This document shows positions 24,680 through 33,895 of a stretch of 64,000 bases of DNA, piece by piece. The stretch covers positions 897,098-961,097 of the forward strand of contig DDFH01000006.1 in the NCBI GenBank assembly GCA_002337085.1. The letters are read 5' to 3'. Each line of letters opens with the position of its first letter. Position 1 is the first letter of the stretch. This stretch comes from Hyphomonadaceae bacterium UBA1933 (lineage in GTDB: Bacteria; Pseudomonadota; Alphaproteobacteria; Caulobacterales; Aquidulcibacteraceae). The translations under genes and the position numbers were made by a program. The notes beneath the pieces are model-generated. The model made no database searches, had not been told where the DNA came from, and worked only from the letters and a program-made list of their open reading frames with translations.

Positions 24680-26365
24680 ATGACTGATGCTACACAATCT
24701 GCACCGTTGCGATTGACAGGCTTTGGTAAACCAGGGGTTAGAATCGACATTTATGTTGTCGCTCTTCTTGCCGCTCTTGGTTTGCTTTGGGGTGTTGCGG
24801 CAACGGCTTTTGCACATGATCTTGGAATGAGGGTCATGGCAGTTGAGTTAACATTGTTTTTTGCTTTAGGTCTTTTCGGCATTGCTTTCGCAGCGTCTAA
24901 AGGCAAATTGGCAATTGACGAAAGCCGCTATGATGATGAACTCATCAAAGTTGGTATTTTTGCGGCAACTTTCTGGGGTGTTGTTGGTATGTTGGTTGGC
25001 GTGATTATCGCTTCCCAGCTTGCTTTCCCAGAGTTCCTTTATTTTAAAGAATTTGGTTTCTTAAACTTTGGTCGTTTGCGCCCTGTTCACACTTCTGGTG
25101 TGATTTTCGCATTCGGTGGTAACGTTCTTATCACTACAAGCTTTTATGTAGTTCAACGTACCAGCCGCGCGCGTATTTTCGGTGGCTTGCTTCCTTGGTT
25201 TGTTACATTGGGTTGGAACTTCCTTGTAATCGTTCCTGCTGCTACTGGTTACGTTCTTGGGGTTACTGGTGGTCAGGAATATGCAGAGCCAAACTGGATC
25301 AGCGATATTTTGATTACAGTTGTTTGGGTTGTATATCTTGTAACTTTCCTAGGAACTCTATGGAAACGTAAAGAACCACATATTTATGTTGCAAACTGGT
25401 TCTATCTTGCGTTTATCGTAACAATTGCGATCCTTCACCTTGTAAACAACCTAGAAGTTCCTGCTAACGTTTGGTCTTCTAAACAATATTCATTGATGTC
25501 TGGTGTTCAGAACGCAATGACACAATGGTGGTATGGTCACAACGCGGTGGGCTTCTTCCTAACCGCTGGTTTCCTTGGCATTATGTACTATTTCGTTCCA
25601 AAACGTGCGGAACGTCCGGTATATTCTTACCAATTGTCAATTATCCACTTCTGGGCATTGATCTTCACTTATATGTGGGCTGGTCCTCACCACCTTCACT
25701 ATACTGCGTTGCCTCAATGGGTTCAAACTTTGGGTATGACATTCTCAATCATCCTTTGGATGCCTTCATGGGGTGGTATGATTAACGGTCTTATGACACT
25801 TTCAGGCGCTTGGGACAAACTACGTACAGACCCAGTTCTTCGTATGCTTGTTACTTCTGTTGCATTCTACGGTATGTCAACTTTCGAAGGCCCTGCAATG
25901 TCAATTCGTGCGGTTAACTCATTGTCACACTACACTGACTGGACCATTGGTCACGTTCACTCTGGCGCACTTGGTTGGGTTGGTATGGTATCTTTCGGTG
26001 CCCTATACTGCATGACCCCTTGGGTTTGGAAACGCCAACGCTTGTATTCAGTTAAATTGGTTGAAGTACACTTCTGGCTATCTACCATCGGTATCTTGTT
26101 CTACATCACTGCTATGTGGGTATCTGGTATCATGCAAGGTCTAATGTGGCGTGCTTATAACGAGTTTGGCTTCTTGGAATACAGCTTCGTTGAAACTGTT
26201 AAAGCAATGAAACCATACTATATGATCCGTGCTCTTGGCGGCCTGTTGTTCACCACTGGTGCTGCGATTATGGCATATAACCTATGGCGTACTGCAAAAG
26301 GCGACATCGCTGCGAAAGAACCTCTTGCTGCAGCTGCTGAAGCTAAAGCGGTTCCAGCTGAATAA
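24680..26365 (+). CDS. ccoN: Cytochrome c oxidase cbb3-type, subunit I
   Basis: A 561-residue catalytic subunit with about 14 membrane segments, holding the low-spin heme b and the heme b3-CuB site. It reduces O2 with high affinity and pumps protons. Family stretches seen are RPVHTSGVIFAFGGN, QWWYGHNAVGFFLTAGF, GPHHLHYTALPQWVQTLG and HVHSGALGWVGMV with the conserved His ligands. ATG 24680 has a GGGGTGG ribosome site; the GTG at 24656 is rejected. First gene of ccoNOQP. Its codon use differs visibly from neighbours (more C-ending codons), as expected for high expression. Confidence 0.97.
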   Translation: MTDATQSAPLRLTGFGKPGVRIDIYVVALLAALGLLWGVAATAFAHDLGMRVMAVELTLFFALGLFGIAFAASKGKLAIDESRYDDELIKVGIFAATFWGVVGMLVGVIIASQLAFPEFLYFKEFGFLNFGRLRPVHTSGVIFAFGGNVLITTSFYVVQRTSRARIFGGLLPWFVTLGWNFLVIVPAATGYVLGVTGGQEYAEPNWISDILITVVWVVYLVTFLGTLWKRKEPHIYVANWFYLAFIVTIAILHLVNNLEVPANVWSSKQYSLMSGVQNAMTQWWYGHNAVGFFLTAGFLGIMYYFVPKRAERPVYSYQLSIIHFWALIFTYMWAGPHHLHYTALPQWVQTLGMTFSIILWMPSWGGMINGLMTLSGAWDKLRTDPVLRMLVTSVAFYGMSTFEGPAMSIRAVNSLSHYTDWTIGHVHSGALGWVGMVSFGALYCMTPWVWKRQRLYSVKLVEVHFWLSTIGILFYITAMWVSGIMQGLMWRAYNEFGFLEYSFVETVKAMKPYYMIRALGGLLFTTGAAIMAYNLWRTAKGDIAAKEPLAAAAEAKAVPAE

Positions 26366-26381
26366 TTGGGGGGATTGAAAT

Positions 26382-27122
26382 ATGTCATTAATGAGTAAAC
26401 ACGGTGTTTTTGAACGTCACTCGCTAGTTCTTCTCCTCGGTATTATTATCGTGGTAAGTATTGGTGGTCTTATCGAAATCGCACCACTATTCAAAATCGA
26501 GTCAACCATTGAAAAAGTACAAGGCGTTCGTCCTTATACGCCATTGGAATTGGTTGGCCGCAACATTTACGTTCGTGAGGGCTGCTATACTTGCCACTCA
26601 CAAATGATCCGTTCTCTTCGTGATGAGGTTGAACGTTATGGTCACTATTCATTGGCTGCAGAGTCTATGTATGACCATCCGTTCCAATGGGGTTCAAAAC
26701 GTACTGGTCCTGATTTGGCGCGCGTTGGCGGCAAATATTCAGACGCTTGGCACGTTGAACACTTGACCAACCCTCGTTCGGTTGTTCCAGAGTCTATTAT
26801 GCCTCCGTATGCATTCTTGAAAACTAAGATGGTTAATCCAACTTACATTCAAGATGACATCAATACCAATAAAATCGTTGGTGTTCCTTACACCAAAGAA
26901 GATATTGCAAGCGCGAAAGATGACTTATTGGCTCAAGCAGATCCAAATGCTGACAGCTCTGGTCTTCAAACCCGCTATGGCGGCAAAGTAAACGTTCGTG
27001 ACTTTGATGGTGATCCAACAAAAGTTACTGAAATGGATGCTTTGGTAGCTTACCTTCAAGTCTTGGGTACTATGGTTGATTTCTCAACTTATGAACCTAA
27101 GAAAGCTGGAGGTATCCGTTAG
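26382..27122 (+). CDS. ccoO: Cytochrome c oxidase cbb3-type, subunit II (mono-heme c)
   Basis: A 246-residue membrane-anchored cytochrome c that passes electrons to CcoN. One N-terminal membrane segment (LVLLLGIIIVVSIGGLIEI) is followed by the periplasmic heme domain with CYTCH near residue 67 and later Met ligand candidates in SIMPPYAFL. It starts 16 bases after ccoN and ends one base before ccoQ. Confidence 0.97.
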   Translation: MSLMSKHGVFERHSLVLLLGIIIVVSIGGLIEIAPLFKIESTIEKVQGVRPYTPLELVGRNIYVREGCYTCHSQMIRSLRDEVERYGHYSLAAESMYDHPFQWGSKRTGPDLARVGGKYSDAWHVEHLTNPRSVVPESIMPPYAFLKTKMVNPTYIQDDINTNKIVGVPYTKEDIASAKDDLLAQADPNADSSGLQTRYGGKVNVRDFDGDPTKVTEMDALVAYLQVLGTMVDFSTYEPKKAGGIR

Positions 27123-27123
27123 G

Positions 27124-27288
27124 ATGTCGTACGAAGCCCTTGCGGCTTTTGCTCAGAAGGGCGGATCTATATACTTTGTAGTTATATTTCTAGCAGTATG
27201 TATTTACGCCCTCTGGCCTAAGAACAAAACGAAATTCGATGAAGCGGCACATATGCCGTTGGAAGAAGATGATGATAGACCTTTATAA
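27124..27288 (+). CDS. ccoQ: Cytochrome c oxidase cbb3-type, subunit CcoQ
   Basis: A 54-residue single-helix subunit that stabilises the oxidase. The helix is SIYFVVIFLAVCIYALWP, followed by a charged tail (KNKTKFDEAAHMPLEEDDD), the usual CcoQ layout. ATG 27124 starts one base after the ccoO stop; a longer frame from 27076 lies inside ccoO and is rejected. Confidence 0.93.
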   Translation: MSYEALAAFAQKGGSIYFVVIFLAVCIYALWPKNKTKFDEAAHMPLEEDDDRPL

Positions 27289-27315
27289 GGTTAGTCATCT
27301 GATTGGAGAATTGTA

Positions 27316-28206
27316 ATGGGAAAACGCGAAGTTGACGATCACTCTGGCGTTGAAACCACCGGTCATGAGTGGGATGGTATTCGGGAATTAGACAACCCGT
27401 TGCCTCGTTGGTGGTTGTATATATTATATGGCTGTATTGCCTGGGCCGTAGTTTATTGGTTAGTAATGCCTGCTTGGCCTATGCTTAACGACTACACGCA
27501 CGGTTTAAAAATTGCTGCATTGCCTGATACTGTTAAAGTTGACCGTATCCGTGTTGATGCAGAAGTTAAAGAACTTCAAGACAAACGCGCACCTATGTTT
27601 GCTAAATTGGTTGCAACCCCTCTTGATCAAGTTAAGAGCAATCCTGAATTGTTCCAATTTGCTCAAGAAGCAGGTAAAGCAACATTTGCAAACAACTGTG
27701 CGGTTTGCCACGGTGCAGGTGGCCAAGGTTCAAAAGGTTATCCAAACCTTGCAGACAACGATTGGCTATGGGACGGCTCTTATGCCGGTATCAAACAAAC
27801 TATTCAGTATGGTATTCGTTCTGGTGATCCACAAGAACGTCTAAGCCAAATGCCTCACTTCGGTGTTGACGGTTTGCTTGATGCAACTCAAATCAATAAC
27901 CTAACTGACTATGTTATGACTTTGTCTGGCGTAAAAGGTGCAGATCCAAAAGCTGCTGCTGCTGGTGCGCCTTTGTTCCAAGAACAATGTTCAGTTTGCC
28001 ACGGCGCAACTGGTACCGGTGACCACCTTCAAGGTGCGCCTAACCTTACAGATAAAATCTATCTATATGGCGGCACCCGTGAAGACATCCACAACCAGAT
28101 TTATAACGGTCGTGGTAACGTGATGCCTACTTGGCACGCTCGTCTTGATGAAGGTACAATTGATGCAGTAACTGTTTACGTACACTCTTTGGGTGGCGGA
28201 CAGTAA
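27316..28206 (+). CDS. ccoP: Cytochrome c oxidase cbb3-type, subunit III (di-heme c)
   Basis: A 296-residue membrane-anchored di-heme cytochrome c that accepts electrons from cytochrome c. It has a short cytoplasmic start (DNPLPRWWLYILYG, the CcoP N-terminal pattern), one membrane helix, a linker, and two heme c domains with CAVCHG and CSVCHG. Met ligands are likely in QMPHFG and VMPTWH. Last structural gene of ccoNOQP. Confidence 0.97.
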   Translation: MGKREVDDHSGVETTGHEWDGIRELDNPLPRWWLYILYGCIAWAVVYWLVMPAWPMLNDYTHGLKIAALPDTVKVDRIRVDAEVKELQDKRAPMFAKLVATPLDQVKSNPELFQFAQEAGKATFANNCAVCHGAGGQGSKGYPNLADNDWLWDGSYAGIKQTIQYGIRSGDPQERLSQMPHFGVDGLLDATQINNLTDYVMTLSGVKGADPKAAAAGAPLFQEQCSVCHGATGTGDHLQGAPNLTDKIYLYGGTREDIHNQIYNGRGNVMPTWHARLDEGTIDAVTVYVHSLGGGQ

Positions 28207-28224
28207 GGCGCTTAAAATTTATAC

Positions 28225-28258
28225 GAAAGCGGCATTGGATTCCAATGCCGCTTTCGCT
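28225..28258 (+). terminator. Hairpin after ccoP
   Basis: GAAAGCGGCATTGGA (28225-28239) pairs perfectly with the following complementary arm to 28255. The T tract is weak (GCTATTTC), so it may protect the ccoNOQP mRNA as much as end it. The gap to ccoG (28207-28396) holds no gene. Confidence 0.6.
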
Positions 28259-28396
28259 ATTTCAGGGATATAAAAACCTTTTCTTAATCAAGGTATTTTA
28301 AATAAAATAATTGCGGACAATAAATGCATTTTACCTGCGACCCGCGTCATTCTGTCTAATGGTAATCACCATTTCTAGAGATTAATAAGTGGCATC

Positions 28397-29899
28397 ATGA
28401 ATACTACAATTAATAATCACGAACAAAAAGATCCTGTCCACTCAGCTGAAGGTGTGGTTCAGGAAAATGTAAATGCGGTTAACTCTGCCAAGACCCGCGA
28501 ACTTTACAACAAACGCCAACAAATCTATCCGAAGAATATTTCGGGTACATTTAGAAAGCTTAAATGGGCCGTAGTAGCTGTCCTTTTGGGTATATATTAT
28601 ATTCTTCCATTCTTGCGCTGGCCGCGCGAAGGTTCTGGTTCTGACCAATTTGTATTGGCGGATTTTGAACATAGACGCTTTTATTTTGGTCCAATCGAAA
28701 TTTGGCCACAGGAAGTATATTATATTACCGGTCTTTTGATTTTGGCTGGTGTTGGTCTTTTCCTTGCAACTTCGTTGTTTGGTCGTGTTTGGTGTGGTTA
28801 TGCGTGCCCACAAACTGTTTGGACAGATTTATTCATCTGGATTGAACAATTATTTGAAGGCGACCGTAACCAACGTATTCGCCTTGACAAAGCACCATGG
28901 TCTTTTGACAAAGCATGGCGCAAAATTGGCAAGCATGCTGTTTGGTTGCTCATTTCATTGATGACTGGTGGTTGGTTCGTTATGTATTTTAACGATGCCT
29001 ATGTCGTCTTGGGTGGCTTCTTAACTGGTAAAGCACCTTTTTCAGCCTATGTCTTTGCTGGTGCTTTAACATTTACTACTTATGCACTTGCCGGAACCCT
29101 GCGTGAGCAGGTTTGTACATTCATGTGCCCATGGCCACGTATCCAAGCGGCGATGTTGGATCATGAAGCATTATCAGTAACCTATAAACATGACCGTGGC
29201 GAACCACGTGGTCCGCATAAAAAAGGTCAAAGCTGGGAAGGTCGTGGCGATTGCGTTGATTGCCGTCAATGTATCGCAGTTTGCCCTGCGGGTATTGATA
29301 TTCGTGAAGGTTTGCAGATTGAATGTATTAACTGCGCGCTTTGTATCGATGCTTGTGATGAGATTATGGACAAAGTTGGTCGCCCAAGAGGTTTGATTGG
29401 CTATGACACAGAAGACAATATTAATCGTCGTCTAAAAGGTCAAACCAGCCAATTCAATTTCATCCGTCCAAGAACTATTTTCTATGGTACTATCTTTGCA
29501 ATTGTTTCAGGTGCAATGCTATATGGCCTATTAACTCGCCACACTATCGGTGTGAACGTTATCAGGGATCGTGCGCCATTATTTGTTACACTTTCTGACG
29601 GAAGCGTTCGCAATGCTTATACCTTAAAGATTCTTAATATGTCGGGTGCTGATAGAAATGTCGCAATCACATTTGAAGGAATTACAAATGGACATTTAGA
29701 AGGTGAAACCGGAAAGTTTGAAAACAATGAGCTTTTGATGGAAACCAAGCCAAATAAAGTATCTGTTGTTAGAACTTTTGTGGTTGCTTCGCCTGAACAG
29801 CAAAAAGCGAAATCTGTCGTTATTAAAGTTAAAGTACGTGATTTGAAAACTAATGAAGTTGCTACTTCAAAATCCGTCTTTATTACCGGAACAGAGTAG
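28397..29899 (+). CDS. ccoG: Cytochrome c oxidase accessory protein CcoG (FixG/RdxA)
   Basis: A 500-residue membrane iron-sulfur protein needed for cbb3 assembly, with a role in copper reduction shown in relatives. About five membrane segments surround CGYACPQTVWTD and CTFMCPWPR. Two ferredoxin-type clusters follow: CVDCRQCIAVCPAGIDI and CINCALCIDACDE. The C-terminal ~130 residues form an immunoglobulin-like periplasmic domain. Starts a second block, ccoGHIS. Confidence 0.96.
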   Translation: MNTTINNHEQKDPVHSAEGVVQENVNAVNSAKTRELYNKRQQIYPKNISGTFRKLKWAVVAVLLGIYYILPFLRWPREGSGSDQFVLADFEHRRFYFGPIEIWPQEVYYITGLLILAGVGLFLATSLFGRVWCGYACPQTVWTDLFIWIEQLFEGDRNQRIRLDKAPWSFDKAWRKIGKHAVWLLISLMTGGWFVMYFNDAYVVLGGFLTGKAPFSAYVFAGALTFTTYALAGTLREQVCTFMCPWPRIQAAMLDHEALSVTYKHDRGEPRGPHKKGQSWEGRGDCVDCRQCIAVCPAGIDIREGLQIECINCALCIDACDEIMDKVGRPRGLIGYDTEDNINRRLKGQTSQFNFIRPRTIFYGTIFAIVSGAMLYGLLTRHTIGVNVIRDRAPLFVTLSDGSVRNAYTLKILNMSGADRNVAITFEGITNGHLEGETGKFENNELLMETKPNKVSVVRTFVVASPEQQKAKSVVIKVKVRDLKTNEVATSKSVFITGTE

Positions 29900-29913
29900 G
29901 CTATATAGTAATT

Positions 29914-30435
29914 ATGCCTACTGATTTACCAGAAACAAACGCCAACCCTGCCGCGAGCAAAGGCACGCTTACGGGTTGGCATATCCTTACTATTTTCATC
30001 GTTGGATTTGGGATTGTCTTTACCGTAAATGGTATTTTCATTTACAAAGCAATCTCCACCAATTCCGGTGAAATTCAGCACGCCTATATGGAAGGGTTGA
30101 AATTCAATGAAACCCTTGAGACGCGTGAAAAACAAAAAAACCTTGGCTGGGACATGACTTTGTCTATGACGCGTGGGGCGGGTGGCGATGCGCTATTCAC
30201 CGCCCAAATGCTTGATAAAAACGGCCAGCCAGTTAATGGTCTTAACATGAACGGTATTTTATATCGTAATACCGAAAATAAAGATGACCATAAACTTGTT
30301 TTCAAAGAAATAAAAACTGGGCTTTATGAAGCGGTTGTTCCAAAGCTTGGCCCTGGTAAATGGCTCTTTGAAGCAAAGGCAACCAAAGCTGGTGAACCAG
30401 ATTTTACTACGGAGACGTCGCTATCAATACGCTAG
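29914..30435 (+). CDS. ccoH: Cytochrome c oxidase assembly protein CcoH (FixH)
   Basis: A 173-residue membrane-anchored protein with one N-terminal helix (WHILTIFIVGFGIVFTVNGIF) and a periplasmic FixH domain ending in KLGPGKWLFEAKATKAGE. It associates with the oxidase during assembly. It starts 14 bases after ccoG and ends 41 bases before the first canonical start in frame of ccoI. Confidence 0.93.
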   Translation: MPTDLPETNANPAASKGTLTGWHILTIFIVGFGIVFTVNGIFIYKAISTNSGEIQHAYMEGLKFNETLETREKQKNLGWDMTLSMTRGAGGDALFTAQMLDKNGQPVNGLNMNGILYRNTENKDDHKLVFKEIKTGLYEAVVPKLGPGKWLFEAKATKAGEPDFTTETSLSIR

Positions 30436-30476
30436 CAGGAAATGATTTTGATGAGGCACGTGGTTGTCCATCGGGT

Positions 30477-32654
30477 TTGGATATTGCTGCACCCGAAAGA
30501 AGTGCTGCTGATCCAAAGGCGTTTGTGCGTAAAGGTGACAAAGGTGAATATAACCTTGAGTTACTTGTAAAAGGCGCGAAATGCGTTAATTGCCTTGGTA
30601 AAATTGAACGCGGTGTAAGCGAAATTCCCGGCATTGAGGAGGCGCGCCTAAACCTTTCTACTGGTCGCTTTATTGCGGGCTGGCACGATAAAAATCTTGA
30701 CCCTGCCAAAATTGTTCAAAAAATTATCGATCTTGGATATGGCGCAATTCCATTCCAAAGCGACATTGCCCAAAGTGTAAGCGATACCGAGGCCAAAAAG
30801 CTTTTAATCTATATGACCGTGGCGGGCGCATCGATGATGTTCGTCATGATGTTGGTTGAGCCGGTTTGGCTTGCCGGAATTTTCGGCGAAATGGGGCCGG
30901 GAACACGGACATTTTTCCATTGGCTTGCCGCCATGATTGCCATCCCTGCGGGGGCTTATGCGGGCATTCCATTTTTTTCAAGTGCTTGGAAAAACCTTAA
31001 AAAAGGTCATGCCAATATGGATGTGCCAATTTCATTGGCATTAATCCTTACTGCTGCCTTGAGCCTTTGGGCAACTATTAATTTCCGCGAGCATACGTTT
31101 TTTGAAGCGATTGTTATGCTGGAATTTTTCTTGCTTATCGGTCGTTATCTTGATCATAAATTACGCCAAAAATCACGGATTGCCGCCCAAGAGTTACTTG
31201 CATTACAGGCCGTAACCGCAAATGTCATTCAGGGTAATGGCACAATTAAATCCGTCAAAGTTTCTGATGTAAAAGAAGGTGAGATTATTGAAATCCTCCC
31301 TGGTGACCGGATTCCGGTTGATGGTGTGGTTATTCAAGGGGTTTCGCAGGGTGATTTCTCACTTATAACCGGTGAAACACAGGCAATTGATATTGGTATC
31401 GATAGCCATTTACGCGCCGGTTCATTAAACCTTACTGGTAAGTTGCTTATGAAGGCAACCAAAGTTGCCGATGACAGCTTCTTGGCGCAAATTGCCCGCC
31501 TTGTGGAAGCAGGCGAACAATCGAAATCAGTTTATGTTCGTTTGGCGGATAAGGCGGCACAGCTTTATGTTCCTGTGGTGCATGGCGCCGCACTTTTGAC
31601 TTTTGTAGGTTGGTTAATTGCCGGACGCGGGTTTGAAACCGCAATTTGGAACGCCTGTGCGGTTTTGATTATTACTTGCCCATGTGCGCTTGGTCTTGCG
31701 GTTCCTGCGGTGCAGGTGGTGGCAAGTGGTCGTTTGTTTAAAAATGGCGTATTGGTGAAATCTGGTGACGCGCTAGAGCGTTTGGCAAGTATTGATTATA
31801 TCGTATTTGACAAAACCGGGGTTTTAACCCGTGGTCAGCCAAACCTTATTAATCGCAATGAAATAAGCGATGAAAACCTTGTGGCGGCGGCAATGCTAGC
31901 GCGTGCATCGCGTCATCCACTTGCCCGCGCGATTGCCCGTCTTGCTGGCCCTGGGCCAAGCATTAAAGATGCCCAAGAAGTCCCTGGTTACGGCGTAGAA
32001 GCCGATGTTGACGGCGTAAAAATACGCATGGGTCGTGCCGAATGGGTTGGTGCGCAATCGGATAATAGCGAAACCGAAATGTGGTATCGCAAGGGTGATG
32101 AAGCAGCTGTTCGTTTTGCATTCTCTGATACTTTGCGCGATGATACCGTGGCAACAATCGTAAAATTAAAAAAATTGGGCATGGGTATAGAGGTTTTATC
32201 CGGCGATAAATTGGGCGCGGTAGAGGCGGCGGCAAAAGCGGCAGGTATTGAAAAATTTACTGCTGGGGCGTCGCCGTTTGACAAAGCGGCAAGGCTTGAT
32301 GAATTAAATGCCCAAGGTCGCAAAACCCTTATGGTTGGTGATGGCCTAAATGATGCGCCTGCGCTTGCCAAGGCATTGGTTTCAATTGCCCCAGGGGCGG
32401 CGGCGGATGCCTCACAATCGGCGTCTGATATGGTGTTCTCTGGTGAAAATCTGAATTCAGTTTATGAATCTATCATGGTTAGCCGTATGGCAAAATCACG
32501 GGTTCTTGAAAACTTCTGGTTCTCAGCATTTTATAATTTAATAACTGTGCCAATCGCTATTTTTGGCTTTGTTACCCCGCCAATTGCTGCCTTTGCAATG
32601 TCAATGTCATCAGTTATTGTTAGTTTGAACGCATTGCGTTTATATAAAAAATAG
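30477..32654 (+). CDS. ccoI: Copper-exporting P1B-type ATPase CcoI (FixI), start unclear
   Basis: A P-type ATPase of at least 725 residues that supplies copper for the cbb3 binuclear centre. It has an N-terminal metal domain with CVNC, the membrane copper site CPC in ITCPCALGLA, the phosphorylation site DKTG and the hinge GDGLNDAPA. TTG 30477 is the first canonical start in frame, but the frame is open from 30396 and reads NDFDEARGCPSGLD just before it, like CcoI N-termini. The only well-placed ATG (30442, after AGGA) is in another frame. One extra T in the TTTT at 30446-30449 would join it in frame. Confidence 0.9.
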   Translation: MDIAAPERSAADPKAFVRKGDKGEYNLELLVKGAKCVNCLGKIERGVSEIPGIEEARLNLSTGRFIAGWHDKNLDPAKIVQKIIDLGYGAIPFQSDIAQSVSDTEAKKLLIYMTVAGASMMFVMMLVEPVWLAGIFGEMGPGTRTFFHWLAAMIAIPAGAYAGIPFFSSAWKNLKKGHANMDVPISLALILTAALSLWATINFREHTFFEAIVMLEFFLLIGRYLDHKLRQKSRIAAQELLALQAVTANVIQGNGTIKSVKVSDVKEGEIIEILPGDRIPVDGVVIQGVSQGDFSLITGETQAIDIGIDSHLRAGSLNLTGKLLMKATKVADDSFLAQIARLVEAGEQSKSVYVRLADKAAQLYVPVVHGAALLTFVGWLIAGRGFETAIWNACAVLIITCPCALGLAVPAVQVVASGRLFKNGVLVKSGDALERLASIDYIVFDKTGVLTRGQPNLINRNEISDENLVAAAMLARASRHPLARAIARLAGPGPSIKDAQEVPGYGVEADVDGVKIRMGRAEWVGAQSDNSETEMWYRKGDEAAVRFAFSDTLRDDTVATIVKLKKLGMGIEVLSGDKLGAVEAAAKAAGIEKFTAGASPFDKAARLDELNAQGRKTLMVGDGLNDAPALAKALVSIAPGAAADASQSASDMVFSGENLNSVYESIMVSRMAKSRVLENFWFSAFYNLITVPIAIFGFVTPPIAAFAMSMSSVIVSLNALRLYKK

Positions 32655-32678
32655 TCTGTGCTTGCATAAAGGAATATT

Positions 32679-32831
32679 ATGGAAACCCTAATCTTTCTAA
32701 TTCCAATCGCATTTGGCGTTGCGGCCTTGGCATTGGTTGCCTTTATCTGGACGGTAAAAAACAAGCAATATGAAGACCCAAAAGGCGATGCCAGCCGCAT
32801 TTTGCTTGAAGATGACGACAAGCCATTATGA
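32679..32831 (+). CDS. ccoS: cbb3-type oxidase assembly protein CcoS
   Basis: A 50-residue protein, METLIFLIPIAFGVAALALV and onward, with one membrane helix and the family pattern FIWTVKNKQYEDPKGDASRIL followed by an acidic tail. Members are needed to insert heme or copper into the cbb3 oxidase. It starts 24 bases after ccoI with an AAAGGAA ribosome site and completes ccoGHIS. Confidence 0.92.
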   Translation: METLIFLIPIAFGVAALALVAFIWTVKNKQYEDPKGDASRILLEDDDKPL

Positions 32832-32874
32832 TTAAAATTTGACGTTATCGAGTTTTGGTAAATTTAGGCGCAAC

Positions 32875-32907
32875 AAAAAAGGCTTGGGAAATTTCCCAAG
32901 CCTTTTT
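32875..32907. terminator. Bidirectional terminator between ccoS and gcrA
   Basis: GGCTTGGGAAATTTCCCAAGCC at 32881-32902 is a perfect 22-base palindrome flanked by AAAAAA and TTTTT. Confidence 0.93.
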
Positions 32908-32926
32908 GTTTAAACTGAAAGATGGA

Positions 32927-33499
32927 TTAAAGCGCCTTGCGGATTTTTGCTTCTTCTTCGGTATCAACCGCAGTGGTAATGGCTTGGCCTTGTGACGCAC
33001 CTTTGTTTTTGCTTAGCTGTGGTTGATAAGCAACCGCGCCATGTTCTGCGCAATATGGCCAGTTACCGTGGGTCTTTGCACCACAGAAACCAAATTCCGC
33101 ATCAGTTGGGTCGCCAATTGGCCATTTGCACATGCAAGTGCCAAGTTCAAGCACGCTAAGAAGCTTGCCAGATTTTGCACGGCTCTCATCACGAAGGTTG
33201 GCAAACGCCGCCTCGGTATGGATTTTAACAGGCTCTTCAAGAACTGGTTTAACAACTGGTTCTTTGATTTCAACCTTTTTAATCGGTGGTGCTTCCGCCA
33301 CAACTGCCGGACGTGCAGGTCTCGTTGGTCTCTTTGCCGGGCGTGACGGTGTGGCACGACCTGCAAGGCCAAGGCGGTGAACTTTGCCAATAACGGCATT
33401 TCTGGTCACACTACCCAATTGTTTAGCAATTTGACTTGCGGACAGTCCATCAATCCACAATTTTTTTAACGTCTCAACCCGTTCATCGGTCCAGCTCAT
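32927..33499 (-). CDS. gcrA: GcrA cell-cycle regulator
   Basis: A 190-residue alphaproteobacterial regulator that binds the housekeeping sigma factor and activates promoters carrying methylated GANTC sites. The N-terminal DNA-binding helices read WTDERVETLKKLWIDGLSAS and RNAVIGKVHRLGL. A Pro/Arg/Ala-rich linker follows, then the C-terminal sigma-binding domain with TCMCKWPIGDP and FCGAKTHGNWPYC. Length fits the family. This gene is one of the best taxonomic markers in the window. Confidence 0.96.
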   Translation of the reverse strand: MSWTDERVETLKKLWIDGLSASQIAKQLGSVTRNAVIGKVHRLGLAGRATPSRPAKRPTRPARPAVVAEAPPIKKVEIKEPVVKPVLEEPVKIHTEAAFANLRDESRAKSGKLLSVLELGTCMCKWPIGDPTDAEFGFCGAKTHGNWPYCAEHGAVAYQPQLSKNKGASQGQAITTAVDTEEEAKIRKAL

Positions 33500-33693
33500 A
33501 AAAAGACCCCATCAGTTATACAACAACATATAGTATTATTGGCGATTTTACGAAGAGTGCAGGTTGTTGTTCCGTACCTCTTCATTATACAATTTATCGT
33601 ATGAAAACTTTTAACCAACCACAAGCCCTAGTAAGGAACTTTTCCACAGGCAAATCACGAACACTGGAACTAATATCTAAATCTAGTATTTCG

Positions 33694-33709
33694 TTAATGA
33701 TTAGTAAAC
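33694..33709. promoter_or_regulatory. CtrA-like box upstream of gcrA
   Basis: TTAA-TGATTAG-TAAAC fits the CtrA consensus TTAA-N7-TTAAC with one mismatch. It lies 195 bases upstream of gcrA; in Caulobacter CtrA represses gcrA. One-mismatch sites are common in AT-rich DNA, so this is tentative. Confidence 0.35.
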
Positions 33710-33807
33710 GTTGATTTATATAGGCTTTAGAATAGTTAAGTTCAACTGTTAAAAGTCTGTTATAACGAAAATTAACACTGGAAAATTACAGTTATAAGGA
33801 CTAAAAG

Positions 33808-33858
33808 ATGCGGCTTGTTGGATTGGTTGGTAACAAGCTTCCACAAAATTTATGTTAA
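33808..33858 (+). CDS. Possible 16-residue leader peptide upstream of argD
   Basis: ATG 33808 follows an AAGGA ribosome site and encodes MRLVGLVGNKLPQNLC, ending at TAA. It is directly followed by a terminator-like hairpin before argD. Only one Arg codon is present, so classical arginine attenuation by ribosome stalling is not obvious. It may be a chance short frame. Confidence 0.35.
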   Translation: MRLVGLVGNKLPQNLC

Positions 33859-33861
33859 TTG

Positions 33862-33895
33862 TTGGCGATGATGTTTTGTCGCCAATTTTGTTTTT
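33862..33895 (+). terminator. Terminator-like hairpin in the argD leader
   Basis: TTGGCGA 33862-33868 pairs with TCGCCAA 33879-33885 and is followed by TTTTGTTTTT. It lies 55 bases before argD and on the same strand, so transcripts reaching argD must pass it: an attenuator, or the end of a short leader RNA. Confidence 0.65.

Noticed and set aside
33635..33650. TTTTCCACA as a DnaA box marking a replication origin near gcrA
   Set aside because: A single imperfect box with no cluster, no dnaA, hemE or parAB nearby; a chance match is more likely.
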